Origin: Eggerthellaceae bacterium
GTDB taxonomy: Bacteria > Actinomycetota > Coriobacteriia > Coriobacteriales > Eggerthellaceae
Reading direction: 5' to 3'
NCBI GenBank assembly: GCA_017432445.1
Contig: JAFRJC010000137.1
Span: forward strand, 186,001-250,000
DNA length: 64,000 bases
Below, piece by piece: positions 50,439-60,887 of this stretch; within the stretch, counting starts at the first letter, position 1, and every line of letters begins with the position of its first letter. Under the pieces are notes generated by a model, which was not told where the DNA came from, did not search any database, and saw only the letters and a program-made list of their open reading frames with translations. The translations under genes and the position numbers were made by a program.

Positions 50439-50547
50439 TGGTCCGAGCGCCCGGAAAACGAGCCAGTGGCTCGTTTTCAGCGAGGACGGGCGAAATTTAA
50501 TTTCGCCCCCGTACATACTTTCAGAACTTTTCCCCGAATGCGCGTAG
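50413..50547 (+). pseudogene. Truncated duplicate of the dCMP deaminase start
   Basis: The upstream repeat copy keeps an intact AGGAG and ATG and begins MQDNRPSWD, identical to the real enzyme, but then reads out of homology into the hairpin insert and stops at TAG 50545-50547. This gives a 44-residue peptide ([18 protein letters not shown]...). It has lost all zinc-binding residues and cannot be a deaminase. It might be translated as an upstream leader peptide, or be only a by-product of the duplication. Confidence 0.7.
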
Positions 50548-50559
50548 CGCAGTCGGGGA
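50454..50559. repeat. Array of three consecutive hairpins inside the insert
   Basis: Three back-to-back stems occupy 106 bp. Hairpin 1 is 50454-50464 with 50468-50478 (11 bp, loop AGT). Hairpin 2 is 50488-50496 with 50500-50508 (9 bp, loop TTA). Hairpin 3 is 50531-50537 with 50553-50559, enclosing TGCGC-GTA-GCGCA. The first two are perfect with 3-nt loops. This arrangement is typical of palindromic mobile or REP-type units and not of an ordinary leader. Confidence 0.7.
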
Positions 50560-50587
50560 CGTCCGCCGCAGGTTGAGAGGAGCTCCA

Positions 50588-51043
50588 ATGCAAGACAACA
50601 GGCCATCTTGGGACGAATACTTCGCCACGTTGGCGAAGCAGGTTTCTACCCGGACTACGTGCACGCGTCGCGCCGTGGGCGCAGTTATCGTCAAAGAGAA
50701 CCGCATACTGGCCACGGGCTACAACGGCGTTCCTCGCGGTATGAAGCATTGCTCTGAAGTGGGCTGCCTGCGCGAGAAGATGGGCGTGCCGTCTGGTCAG
50801 CGCCAGGAAATTTGTCGTGGACTGCATGCCGAGCAGAACGCCATCATCCAGGCGGCACGGTACGGCACCGATATCCGCGGCTCGAAGATCTACATCACAA
50901 CGCAGCCTTGCATCACCTGCGCAAAGATGTGTATCAACGCCGGAATCGAAGAGATAATCTATGCCAATCCATATCCCGACGAGTTGTCGTTGGGCATGCT
51001 CGATGAAGCGGGTATACCCTATCGAGTAATCGAATGCGGCTAA
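50588..51043 (+). CDS. dCMP deaminase (ComEB-like)
   Basis: This zinc enzyme of 151 residues deaminates dCMP to dUMP, feeding thymidylate synthesis. The zinc site is H-A-E (GLHAEQNAI, with the catalytic Glu) and P-C-x2-C ([16 protein letters not shown]). An extra metal or structural region [14 protein letters not shown] is as in the ComEB/DCTD group. ATG 50588 follows AGGAGCTCC. Its ribosome-binding site and first nine codons exist a second time 175 bp upstream, around a hairpin-rich insert. A -10-like TACAAT for the following atp genes lies about 150 bases beyond its stop. Confidence 0.93.
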   Translation: MQDNRPSWDEYFATLAKQVSTRTTCTRRAVGAVIVKENRILATGYNGVPRGMKHCSEVGCLREKMGVPSGQRQEICRGLHAEQNAIIQAARYGTDIRGSKIYITTQPCITCAKMCINAGIEEIIYANPYPDELSLGMLDEAGIPYRVIECG

Positions 51044-51193
51044 TAGATGCACGGATAGCTATAGACGCTAAAAAATTTCAATGTCTAATTAATCTCAATA
51101 ATAAATGCATATCGCGTCGGGTTTTTTAACACACCGAAAACCGACTACCGTTTGTTGGCACTTCGACCTATGCCAATGACACCTTTAGTCTGG

Positions 51194-51199
51194 TACAAT
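51194..51199 (+). promoter_or_regulatory. Possible -10 box for the atp operon
   Basis: TACAAT lies 57 bases before the atpI-like start in the 212-nt gap after the dCMP deaminase gene. No good -35 hexamer is present at 16-18 bases. A T run (GGGTTTTTT, 51118-51126) earlier in the gap may end the upstream transcript. Confidence 0.3.
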
Positions 51200-51255
51200 T
51201 CCACATGCGTATACGATAGGGGTACGAGCATGTTAGCAAGGAGGTCTGGACGGGC

Positions 51256-51546
51256 ATGCACATTTTAGTCGGTGCCCTTGCAGGCTTTCTGGGTTTCCTC
51301 CCATTGGTGGGATCTGCAAATATGGCTCGCAGCCATCCGTCGACTGGTACGCTCTCGTTCGGGCTGTATGCGCTCGGGGGCGTGGCCATTTCGCTGGCAA
51401 TCCTAATCGTCAGTGTCGTGGCGTGCGCAATGGTCGCTCGCGACGGTTTGGTGGCATTCGTCGTGGCTGAGGGCATCGTGTTTCTCGGCGCTACGATAGT
51501 ATACGTTCTGCGCAGGAACTCGATTCTCAAGCGCGGGCAGAAGTAG
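51256..51546 (+). CDS. AtpI-like membrane protein at the head of the atp operon
   Basis: This 96-residue hydrophobic protein has three predicted helices (ILVGALAGFLGFLPLVG; YALGGVAISLAILIVSVVACAMVA; LVAFVVAEGIVFLGATIVYVL) and a basic tail. Position directly ahead of atpB is that of AtpI/Atp-operon protein 1, which aids c-ring assembly or divalent-ion uptake, but sequence identity to known AtpI is not evident by eye. AAGGAGG lies about eleven bases before ATG. atpB follows 26 nt later. Confidence 0.65.
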   Translation: MHILVGALAGFLGFLPLVGSANMARSHPSTGTLSFGLYALGGVAISLAILIVSVVACAMVARDGLVAFVVAEGIVFLGATIVYVLRRNSILKRGQK

Positions 51547-51572
51547 CTTTTTCGAAAGCAAGGAGGAAAACA

Positions 51573-52364
51573 GTGGATCCGTTAGCAGAGTTCGTAAGCG
51601 AGGCGCAAGGGCTTTCCGAGCATTTCGAACCGCACACGGTGTTCAGCATCGGACCGTGGGATGTAACCCAATACATCGTCTGGCTGTTCATCGCGCTCAT
51701 CGTGACGTTCATCGTGGTGCTCGTCTCCGCTAAGAAGCTGACGCTCGTGCCCGAGAACAAGTTCATCAACATGGTCGAGTTCGGGTACCAGTTCGTGAAG
51801 CGCAACGTGGCCGAGGACGTCATCGGGCATGGCTACAAGCCGCACCTGCCCTTCCTGGCGACGCTGTTCTTCTTCATCCTCATCTGCAACATCTTGGGTT
51901 TGGTGCCCGGCTTCAAGACCTCGACCGGCTCCATTTCCTGCACATGGGCGCTGTCGGTGGTCTCGTTCGTGTACTTCAACTACTACGGTCTGAAGACCTC
52001 TGGCCTGCTGGGCTACCTGAAGTCACTGTGTCCGAGCGGAGTTCCCGGTCCGATGAGGCCCATCATCTGGTTCCTCGAGTTCTTCTCGATGGTCATCCGC
52101 GTGCTCACCCTGGCAGTCCGACTTTATGGCAACATGCTCGCCGGTCACATGGTGCTCGCGGTGTTCGGCATCGCCACCACGTGCTTCATCCAGGCAGCCC
52201 TGTTCTCGGGGACTATGAACCTCATCGCTGGTCTGCCTTCCATCGCATGGTTCCTGCTGCTGGTGATCATGTACGCGATGGAGTGCCTGGTCGCTTTCAT
52301 CCAGGCGTTCGTGTTCGCAATCCTTTCGGCTTCGTACATCAACATGGCCATCCACGCGCACTAG
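51573..52364 (+). CDS. atpB: ATP synthase Fo subunit a
   Basis: This membrane stator subunit of 263 residues forms the proton half-channels against the c-ring. The essential arginine lies in LAVRLYGNMLAGH, followed by the conserved MVLAVFGIATTCF and a C-terminal LVAFIQAFVFAILSASYINMA helix. The start is GTG 51573 behind AAGGAGG. It is in the standard atp order. Confidence 0.95.
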   Translation: MDPLAEFVSEAQGLSEHFEPHTVFSIGPWDVTQYIVWLFIALIVTFIVVLVSAKKLTLVPENKFINMVEFGYQFVKRNVAEDVIGHGYKPHLPFLATLFFFILICNILGLVPGFKTSTGSISCTWALSVVSFVYFNYYGLKTSGLLGYLKSLCPSGVPGPMRPIIWFLEFFSMVIRVLTLAVRLYGNMLAGHMVLAVFGIATTCFIQAALFSGTMNLIAGLPSIAWFLLLVIMYAMECLVAFIQAFVFAILSASYINMAIHAH

Positions 52365-52514
52365 GTGCGATTTGAAGCACGACCTCGCTGCAGGCAAGCA
52401 GCCGCTCGTCGCAGCGCATGCGATACGGTTCGGTGTTACAGCTGAAGAGGATCAGCTGAGCATATTTGGCAATCCCCCTTCGACGGTACAAGGGGAAGGA
52501 CAAAGGAGGAAGTT

Positions 52515-52736
52515 GTGGGAGAACTTACTATTACGCTTGCCGCCCTTAAGGTAATCGGCTACGGCCTGGCGGCAATCGGCCCCGGCATCGGCATCGGCAT
52601 CGCCACGTACGGCCTGTGCGTCGCTGCTGCTCGCCAGCCTGAAATGAAGGGTCAGCTCATGGGCTACTTCTTCATCGGCGCCGCAATGTCCGAGGCGTTG
52701 GCGCTGCTTGGCTTGGTCCTGTTCTTCATCGGGTAA
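52515..52736 (+). CDS. atpE: ATP synthase Fo subunit c
   Basis: The ring subunit has 73 residues in two helices with the polar loop ARQPE. The ion-binding carboxylate is E60 in AAMSEALALLGLVLFF. Residues that make sodium-type c subunits (a Gln in the GxGxG stretch of helix 1 and Ser/Thr after the Glu) are replaced here by Ile (GIGIGIATYG) and Ala, so proton coupling is expected. GTG start behind AGGAGGAAG. The 150-nt gap before it contains CAGCTG and CCCCTT/AAGGGG hairpins, which may adjust c-subunit expression. Confidence 0.96.
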   Translation: MGELTITLAALKVIGYGLAAIGPGIGIGIATYGLCVAAARQPEMKGQLMGYFFIGAAMSEALALLGLVLFFIG

Positions 52737-52794
52737 ATCTCTTCGGTGCGTTTAATCAAGAGATTCCGAGGTACAAGAATAGGAGGCAAGCGAG

Positions 52795-53400
52795 TTGAAA
52801 TGCACGAATAAGGCAGCGAAGTTGAGCGCCGTTTTTGCGGCTGCTACTGCTCTCGCAATGGCTGTTCCTGCGTATGCATTCGCTGACGAAGGTGGCGGAA
52901 TCGAGGCCATCCTTCCAAAGATGAACGAATTCATACCGATGCTCGTCGCCTTCATCATCTTGTGGATCATCCTCGCGAAATTTGGCTGGCCCATCTTTGA
53001 TGGCATGCTGGTCAAGCGCGAGAACACGATCAACGAGGCTTTGAAGAAGTCCGAGGAGGCTAAGATTGAAGCTGAGCGCACGCTGGCGGAGTACCAGAAG
53101 CAGCTGGCCGACGCCAAGGCGCAAGCCGCCAAGGTGATTGCCGACGCCAAGGAAACCGGCGAAGCTGTGCGCGCTGATATCACGAAGCAGGCGCAGGACG
53201 AAGCGACTGCGATGATCGAGAAAGCCCGCATTGCCATCGAGGCAGAGAAGAAGGCTGCTATCAGCGACCTTCAGGGTTCGATTGCAGACATCTCCGTAGA
53301 TGTTGCATCGCGCCTGATCTCCACCGACCTGAGCGATGCCGAGCACCGCGCGATCATCGAGCGCTACATAAACGAGGCGGGCAGTTTCCATGCCAACTAA
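52795..53400 (+). CDS. atpF: ATP synthase Fo subunit b with signal-peptide-like N-terminus
   Basis: This stator subunit of 201 residues has its membrane helix at FIPMLVAFIILWIILAKFG and then a long charged coiled coil (RENTINEALKKSEEAKIEAE) that reaches F1 through delta. Unlike E. coli AtpF it begins with about 30 extra residues (KLSAVFAAATALAMAVPAYA, then FADEG) that look like a cleavable signal peptide. TTG start at 52795 follows AGGAGGCAAGCGAG. It overlaps atpH by 11 bases. Confidence 0.93.
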   Translation: MKCTNKAAKLSAVFAAATALAMAVPAYAFADEGGGIEAILPKMNEFIPMLVAFIILWIILAKFGWPIFDGMLVKRENTINEALKKSEEAKIEAERTLAEYQKQLADAKAQAAKVIADAKETGEAVRADITKQAQDEATAMIEKARIAIEAEKKAAISDLQGSIADISVDVASRLISTDLSDAEHRAIIERYINEAGSFHAN

Positions 53401-53947
53401 TCGCCTTGTTGTCAAAGAACAAATCGCCACGTACACGCAGCTTCTCTTCGAGGCCGCGCGTAACGACGGCGGTCAGGAAGGTGTTCTCCAAGTCGTTGTC
53501 CAAGCCGAGGAGATCGTCAAGGCAATGCGCGGGAACGCAGACCTGGATGGCGCGCTGAAAGATCCGGGCTATACCCCCGAACAAAAGGCGACGCTTGCCC
53601 GCAATGTTTTCGAAGGCGCCAACCCCGCTCTGGTAAGCGTCATCGCGCTCATGGCCGAGCGCGGCGAGCTCGATTACCTGCCGCGTGTGGTCGAGGGCCT
53701 CGTCGATAACATGGCGAGCAAGCTCAATCTCATGATCGTGGATGTGACCACGGCGGTTGAGCTCGACGATCATCTGCGCGATCTGATCAAAAAGAAGGCT
53801 GCCACCGAGCTGGGCAAGGACATCGTGCTTAACGAGCGCGTGGACAAGTCCATCCTGGGCGGCATAATCATGAGCACGAAGGACGAGCGTATCGACGCCA
53901 GCCTTCTGACGCAGGTCGAGAAGACCCGCGAAGCGCTCAAGAAGTAA
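53390..53947 (+). CDS. atpH: ATP synthase F1 subunit delta
   Basis: The 185-residue OSCP/delta subunit links the F1 head to subunit b. The N-terminal helical bundle carries YTQLLFEAARNDG, and the C-terminal domain ends VDKSILGGIIMSTKDERIDASLLTQVEKTREAL, where GG(I/F) is the usual family signature. Its start lies inside atpF, so translation is coupled. atpA follows after 15 nt. Confidence 0.94.
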   Translation: MPTNRLVVKEQIATYTQLLFEAARNDGGQEGVLQVVVQAEEIVKAMRGNADLDGALKDPGYTPEQKATLARNVFEGANPALVSVIALMAERGELDYLPRVVEGLVDNMASKLNLMIVDVTTAVELDDHLRDLIKKKAATELGKDIVLNERVDKSILGGIIMSTKDERIDASLLTQVEKTREALKK

Positions 53948-53962
53948 CGAAAAGGGAGGTGA

Positions 53963-55534
<1,572 letters not shown>

Positions 55535-55545
55535 GGTAGGGAACC

Positions 55546-56475
55546 ATGCCTAACCTACACGACCTAGAAAGACGCATCAACTCCGTCACTTCGACGAAGC
55601 AGATCACGCGCACCATGGAAATGGTCGCGGCGGCGAAGATTCGCCGTGCGTCGAACCGCATGGAGAGCTCGCTGCCGTGGACGTCGGCATTGTCCGACAT
55701 GCTCATCTCCACGGCCGCGTATGCCCACCTGCAGGAAGACCCTCTGCTGAAATCGCATGACGAAGTCAAGCACAGCGTCATCATCGTCGTGTCGTCCGAT
55801 CGTGGCTTGGCCGGCGGCTTCAACAGCAACACCTTGCGTGCTGCCGAGAAGCTCATGAAGGAGAAAGAAGCTCAGGGTATCAAGGTCAGCATCATCGCCT
55901 GCGGCAAGAAGGCGTGCGGGTACTTCGAGTATCGCAAGATTCACCCCGTGATCGAAGTACGCGACCGCTCCGCCGATCCGACGTATGGCGAGGCTTCCGA
56001 GATATCCGAGTACATCCGCAATGGCTATATCGCTGGCGAGATTGATGAGGTCATCATCGTCTTCAACCACATGGTGAACGCCGGCGAACAGCGCCTCGTG
56101 ACCAAGACCACGTTGCCCATCCCCTCGTCGAGCTTCGTCGACCAGATGCAGCTCAAGTACAAGACGGAAGACATCTACTTCGACTTCCGCGAGCACATCG
56201 ACGACAAGCACGAAGGCGACATCGAGTTTGAACCCGATGCCGATAGCTGCTTGCAGTACCTGGAGGAGGCCTACTTGCGCGGTGACGTCTACTTCGCGCT
56301 GGTCGACTCCGCTGCTGCCGAGCAGGGTGCGCGTCGAACGGCCATGAAGTCGGCGACGGACAACGCAACCGAGATGATTGCGACGCTTACCAGAATTTAC
56401 AACCGCGAACGCCAGGGCGCCATTACGACCGAGATTTCGGAAATCGTCGGCGGCGCGGCGGCTTTGGAGGAATAA
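55546..56475 (+). CDS. atpG: ATP synthase F1 subunit gamma
   Basis: The central rotor shaft has 309 residues: N-terminal helix LHDLERRINSVTSTKQITRT, a central Rossmann-like domain (VSSDRGLAGGFNSN) and C-terminal helix RRTAMKSATDNATEMIATLT with the final region QGAITTEISEIVGGAAAL. An insertion around residues 190-235 (YKTEDIYFDFREHIDDKHEG) is more acidic than in E. coli. It ends one base before atpD. Confidence 0.96.
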   Translation: MPNLHDLERRINSVTSTKQITRTMEMVAAAKIRRASNRMESSLPWTSALSDMLISTAAYAHLQEDPLLKSHDEVKHSVIIVVSSDRGLAGGFNSNTLRAAEKLMKEKEAQGIKVSIIACGKKACGYFEYRKIHPVIEVRDRSADPTYGEASEISEYIRNGYIAGEIDEVIIVFNHMVNAGEQRLVTKTTLPIPSSSFVDQMQLKYKTEDIYFDFREHIDDKHEGDIEFEPDADSCLQYLEEAYLRGDVYFALVDSAAAEQGARRTAMKSATDNATEMIATLTRIYNRERQGAITTEISEIVGGAAALEE

Positions 56476-57927
<1,452 letters not shown>

Positions 57928-57929
57928 AG

Positions 57930-58394
57930 ATGGCCGAAGGTTTTCGTTGCGTAGTTGCAACCCCGACCTGCGAGCTGTTCTCGGGCACGGTCTATTATGC
58001 CGACGTCCCCGGTCGCGACGGTCGTTTCGGTGTCCTGAACGGGCATCAGAGCCTAGTTGCACTCAATAACAAGGGCGGTGTGCTGACGCTGCACCTCGAT
58101 CCCGAAGGCAACGAGAAGAAAACTTTCCTGATCCATTATGGTTGCACCCAGGTGCTCCATAACCATCTGGCTGTTCTCGGTCGGTACGGCTGCGATCCCG
58201 ACGACATCAACGTCGAGGAGGTTAAGGTCAAGGCGGCAGCCTTGCGCGAAATCCTCGAGGAGCGCATAGCCAAGTACGAGGCTTCGCCCGACAAGGGTGA
58301 GTACACGGCAGCCGACAGGGCTGGCATCGATAACCAGAAGACTCACCTCAGCTGGTACGAAGACCAGATTGCCTACGTCGAGAACAGGAGATAG
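57930..58394 (+). CDS. atpC: ATP synthase F1 subunit epsilon
   Basis: The regulatory subunit has 154 residues: N-terminal beta-sandwich (FRCVVATPTCELFSG, DVPGRDGRFGVLNGHQSLVA) and a C-terminal helical hairpin. It is somewhat longer than usual (~135) because of an extended helical tail with KVKAAALREILEERIAKYE. It starts two bases after atpD and ends the operon before a terminator. Confidence 0.94.
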   Translation: MAEGFRCVVATPTCELFSGTVYYADVPGRDGRFGVLNGHQSLVALNNKGGVLTLHLDPEGNEKKTFLIHYGCTQVLHNHLAVLGRYGCDPDDINVEEVKVKAAALREILEERIAKYEASPDKGEYTAADRAGIDNQKTHLSWYEDQIAYVENRR

Positions 58395-58430
58395 CGCAGC
58401 GTTTGCTCTATACCTGCTGGTGAAAAGTTT

Positions 58431-58464
58431 AGGGGTCGCAATACTGTTGCGGCCCCTATTTTTG
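58431..58464 (+). terminator. Terminator of the atp operon
   Basis: TAGGGG and CGCAA pair with TTGCG and CCCCTA (58431-58442 with 58448-58459) around a 5-nt loop, with one T-G pair, followed by five T residues. Confidence 0.9.
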
Positions 58465-58469
58465 CGAGA

Positions 58470-58488
58470 AAAAGGGGTTGCCCCTTTG
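58470..58488 (-). terminator. Terminator of rnpB
   Basis: On the minus strand AAAGGGG-CAA-CCCCTTT is followed by further T residues, 15 bases beyond the RNase P RNA 3' end. It faces the atp terminator. Confidence 0.8.
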
Positions 58489-58502
58489 CCTCACTGTCTC
58501 AT

Positions 58503-58846
58503 GGGTGAGTGGGCCGGTAAGCCGGGTTCTGTCGAAGGACGGCCATTTATCTCGAACGTGCGTCGCCGCACGTCTCAAGCGCGCAACCCGGATGCGCGGC
58601 GGGCCACCGCATGGCATCCCTATTTGCGTTTGCTCCAGATGGGGTTTGCCAAGCCACGCCGTTGCCGACGTGCTGGTGCGCTCTTACCGCACCGTTTCAG
58701 CTTTTCTCCCGTCACGAGGACGGGGGAGTTTTCTTTTCTGTGGCACTTTCCGTCGGGTCGCCCCGCCCAGCTGTTAGCTGGCACCTTGCCCTATGGAGCC
58801 CGGACTTTCCTCATGCCTTGGCACGCGGCCGCCTGGCCCACTCAAG
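58503..58846 (-). ncRNA. rnpB: RNase P RNA
   Basis: The catalytic RNA of RNase P removes tRNA 5' leaders. On the minus strand the conserved P4-region sequence GAGGAAAGTCCGGGCTCC (from plus ~58815) and the 3' partner ACAGAACCCGGCTTA (plus ~58516-58530) are present, with the GGCAAGGTGCCAGCTAACAG block between. GAGTGGG near the 5' end pairs with CCCACTC near the 3' end (P1). A -10 box TACAAT lies at plus 58853-58858, placing the 5' end near 58846. The length of ~344 nt fits a type A RNA. It fills most of the 523-nt protein-free stretch 58395-58917. Confidence 0.95.
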
Positions 58847-58917
58847 TGTGCTATTGTAGCAAATCGTCAAGGTGCATCAAAGATGCGCCCAACTGAATGG
58901 CAAAGGGCGGAACTACC

Positions 58918-59547
58918 ATGGCGACATGCGCGCTCGTCGCGACGTGTGACTTCAACGGACAGCATTTTCAGGCGCTCGATGCGGCGGGCTCTTTCGAGTT
59001 CGTCATTGCCGTCGATGGCGGTTTCGCGCATCTGGAAGCTATCGACAGGACGCCGGACCTCGCGCTCGGGGACTTCGATTCGCTCGGCTACGTGCCCGAA
59101 ACCGTCGAGGTGATTCAGCATTCTTCCCATAAAGACAAGTCTGACTTGGAGATAGCCTTCGACCATGCCGAAGGCCAGGCGTTTGACCGAGTGTTCGTGT
59201 ATGGCGCCCTTGGCGGGCGCCTCGACCACACGATGGGAAGCTTGCAGATGGCGGCAGGCTTTGCGGAACGGGGGATGGAGATCACCTTCATCGCGCTCGA
59301 TTGCGCAGTTCGAATTCTCGTGGGGCCGGGTCGTTTCGAGCTGCCGTGCATCGACAGGGGGACGGTGTCGGTGTTCTCGGCGCGTGACAAGGCGTTTGGC
59401 GTTGTCGAGCAAGGCATGGAGTATCCGCTCGATGTATTTGAGCTGACAAACCGCACCACCTGGGGTTTGTCTAACGAGCTTACGGGCCAACCCGCATTTG
59501 TTTCCGTGGAAGAGGGCACGCTCTACGTCTTTTACCCAATTGAGTGA
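58918..59547 (+). CDS. thiN: Thiamine pyrophosphokinase
   Basis: The enzyme makes thiamine diphosphate from thiamine and ATP. The 209-residue protein shows VIAVDGGFAHLE, the catalytic-acid loop LALGDFDSLGYV, the metal/phosphate site DKSDLEIAFDHA and GALGGRLDHTMGSL, then a C-terminal beta domain. I prefer ATG 58918 over 58897 because a GGGCGG-like site precedes it. It is divergent from rnpB. The YfcE gene follows after 43 nt. Confidence 0.9.
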   Translation: MATCALVATCDFNGQHFQALDAAGSFEFVIAVDGGFAHLEAIDRTPDLALGDFDSLGYVPETVEVIQHSSHKDKSDLEIAFDHAEGQAFDRVFVYGALGGRLDHTMGSLQMAAGFAERGMEITFIALDCAVRILVGPGRFELPCIDRGTVSVFSARDKAFGVVEQGMEYPLDVFELTNRTTWGLSNELTGQPAFVSVEEGTLYVFYPIE

Positions 59548-59590
59548 ATGCCTTCATCCCGAGGGAAGGTGTCTGGAAGGGATAATCGTC

Positions 59591-60103
59591 ATGAAGCTTG
59601 TAATCGCATCTGATATACACGGTTCGGCTAAATGGTGCCGCGAGGTCATGCGCGTCGTGGAGCAGGAGATGCCCGACAAAGTCGTGCTTCTTGGAGACTT
59701 GCTTTACCATGGGCCGCGCAATCCTCTTCCCGACGAGTATGCGCCCAAGGAAGTTGCGGCAATGCTGAACGGCATAGCCGAGAAGGTGGTGTCGGTGCGT
59801 GGCAACTGCGAGGCCGAAGTCGACCAGATGATGCTCGATTTTCCCTGCATGGCTGATTACGCATGGATCCTCGACGGCGAGCATCAGCTGTACTGCACCC
59901 ATGGACATCTCTGGAATCCTGAGCATCTTCCGCCTCTGGCAAAGGGCACTGCATTCGTGTATGGCCATTTCCACGTGAGACGCAACGAGGCGGGGGAGTG
60001 GATTCGCCTGTTCAATCCAGGTAGCGCCGGCTTGCCGAAGGACGGGATTCATAGCGTGGGGCTCTTCCGGGATGGAGAGTTCTCGTTTGTCGAGCTTGGA
60101 TAG
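59591..60103 (+). CDS. YfcE-type metallophosphoesterase
   Basis: This 170-residue calcineurin-like phosphoesterase has the five metal blocks: SDIHGS, GDLLYHGPRN, RGNCE, THGH and GHFHVRR. The FNPGSAGLPKDG end is typical of YfcE phosphodiesterases, which cleave phosphodiester model substrates in vitro but have unclear natural targets. ATG 59591 follows AAGGGA. The third copy of the GGGAC palindrome lies after its stop. Confidence 0.92.
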   Translation: MKLVIASDIHGSAKWCREVMRVVEQEMPDKVVLLGDLLYHGPRNPLPDEYAPKEVAAMLNGIAEKVVSVRGNCEAEVDQMMLDFPCMADYAWILDGEHQLYCTHGHLWNPEHLPPLAKGTAFVYGHFHVRRNEAGEWIRLFNPGSAGLPKDGIHSVGLFRDGEFSFVELG

Positions 60104-60113
60104 CAAATAGCCG

Positions 60114-60130
60114 AAGAGGGACGGTCCCTT
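60114..60130 (+). repeat. Short GGGAC-type hairpin repeat, copy 3
   Basis: AAGAGGGACGGTCCCTT sits in the gap between the YfcE gene and the small gene at 60152, related to copies at 37847 and 46472. Confidence 0.4.
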
Positions 60131-60151
60131 TCCGGTTATGGGGAGAAGGCT

Positions 60152-60430
60152 ATGGCTGAAGTTACCATCGAGCAGCGGTTTCATGGAACGGTCGCATTGG
60201 CGATTCTCCATCTGCGGCGTCTTGCGAAATCGAACGACACCGAAGTTGGGCTGGCGGCTGCGCGCGAACTGCTAATGATCGACGAAGAGCAGGAGAGCTT
60301 CATACGCGAGTGTTTGGAGCTAGATGAAGCGATTCGAGAGAATCCCGAACAAGCTTCAGCTATCGATAGAGAACGAATCAAGCGCTTGCAGGCATGCATT
60401 CTCAGCGTGAATTCCGCTGACCCTGCGTAA
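60152..60430 (+). CDS. Small helical protein of unknown function
   Basis: This 92-residue, mostly alpha-helical protein begins MAEVTIEQRFHGTVALAILHLRR and has acidic helices (EEQESFIRECLELDEAIRENP). No domain is recognised and no membrane segment is seen. GGGGAG lies before ATG, and the gene sits 48 nt after the YfcE gene on the same strand, so it may be co-transcribed. The two tRNA genes follow. Confidence 0.6.
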   Translation: MAEVTIEQRFHGTVALAILHLRRLAKSNDTEVGLAAARELLMIDEEQESFIRECLELDEAIRENPEQASAIDRERIKRLQACILSVNSADPA

Positions 60431-60550
60431 TGTGCTGAATACGCAAGGAATCCCCATAAGTTCGCCCTTGACTTAGCGTCTGAACATGCGTAATATACAT
60501 TCTCGCGCTTGTGCATCGGGTCCGCTCGATGTGCGACATCGAGAAGTCGA

Positions 60551-60624
60551 TGGGGTGTCGTCTAATGGTAGGACAGCGGTTTCTGGTGCCGTATGTGGGG
60601 GTTCGACTCCTCCCACCCCAGCCA
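60551..60624 (+). tRNA. tRNA-Gln (anticodon CTG)
   Basis: A full cloverleaf: acceptor TGGGGTG pairs with CACCCCA, the D arm holds GTCTAATGGTAGGAC, the anticodon loop TTCTGGT gives CTG, the T loop is TTCGACT and a genome-encoded CCA ends it. The anticodon stem has G-U pairs at both ends. Confidence 0.95.
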
Positions 60625-60650
60625 TCTCGACACAGCGCCTAACATAACGT

Positions 60651-60727
60651 GGCTCCGTCGTCTAGCGGTTTAGGACGCCGCCCTCTCAAGGCGGAGGTCG
60701 CCGGTTCGAATCCGGTCGGAGCTACCA
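60651..60727 (+). tRNA. tRNA-Glu (anticodon CTC)
   Basis: Acceptor GGCTCCG pairs with CGGAGCT (first pair G-U), the D arm holds GTCTAGCGGTTTAGGAC, the anticodon stem CCGCC/GGCGG encloses loop CTCTCAA with anticodon CTC, the T loop is TTCGAAT and CCA is encoded. Its 3' end marks the left edge of the more GC-rich block that follows. Confidence 0.95.
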
Positions 60728-60733
60728 GAAACC

Positions 60734-60766
60734 CCAGGTCAGCGGCTCAAAGCCCTGGCCTTTTCT
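60734..60766 (+). terminator. Terminator of the tRNA pair
   Basis: CCAGG (60734-60738) pairs with CCTGG (60754-60758), with an inner GGC/GCC, followed by CCTTTTCTCTT. From here to 60887 I see only two tandem CGTTGGCTAA repeats (60793-60802 and 60804-60813) and no gene. Confidence 0.5.
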
Positions 60767-60887
60767 CTTGCAAACGGCACTATTTCGGCCTTCGTTGGCT
60801 AAACGTTGGCTAAGGATTTGGGTATCGGCGAACGGTTCGAAGGTTTTGGCAAATGGATCACAAGCGATTTAAGTGCCGAACTTATTA

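Noticed and set aside
58503-58846. Several overlapping plus-strand open frames after atpC
   Set aside because: They cover the RNase P RNA gene, which explains the sequence fully.
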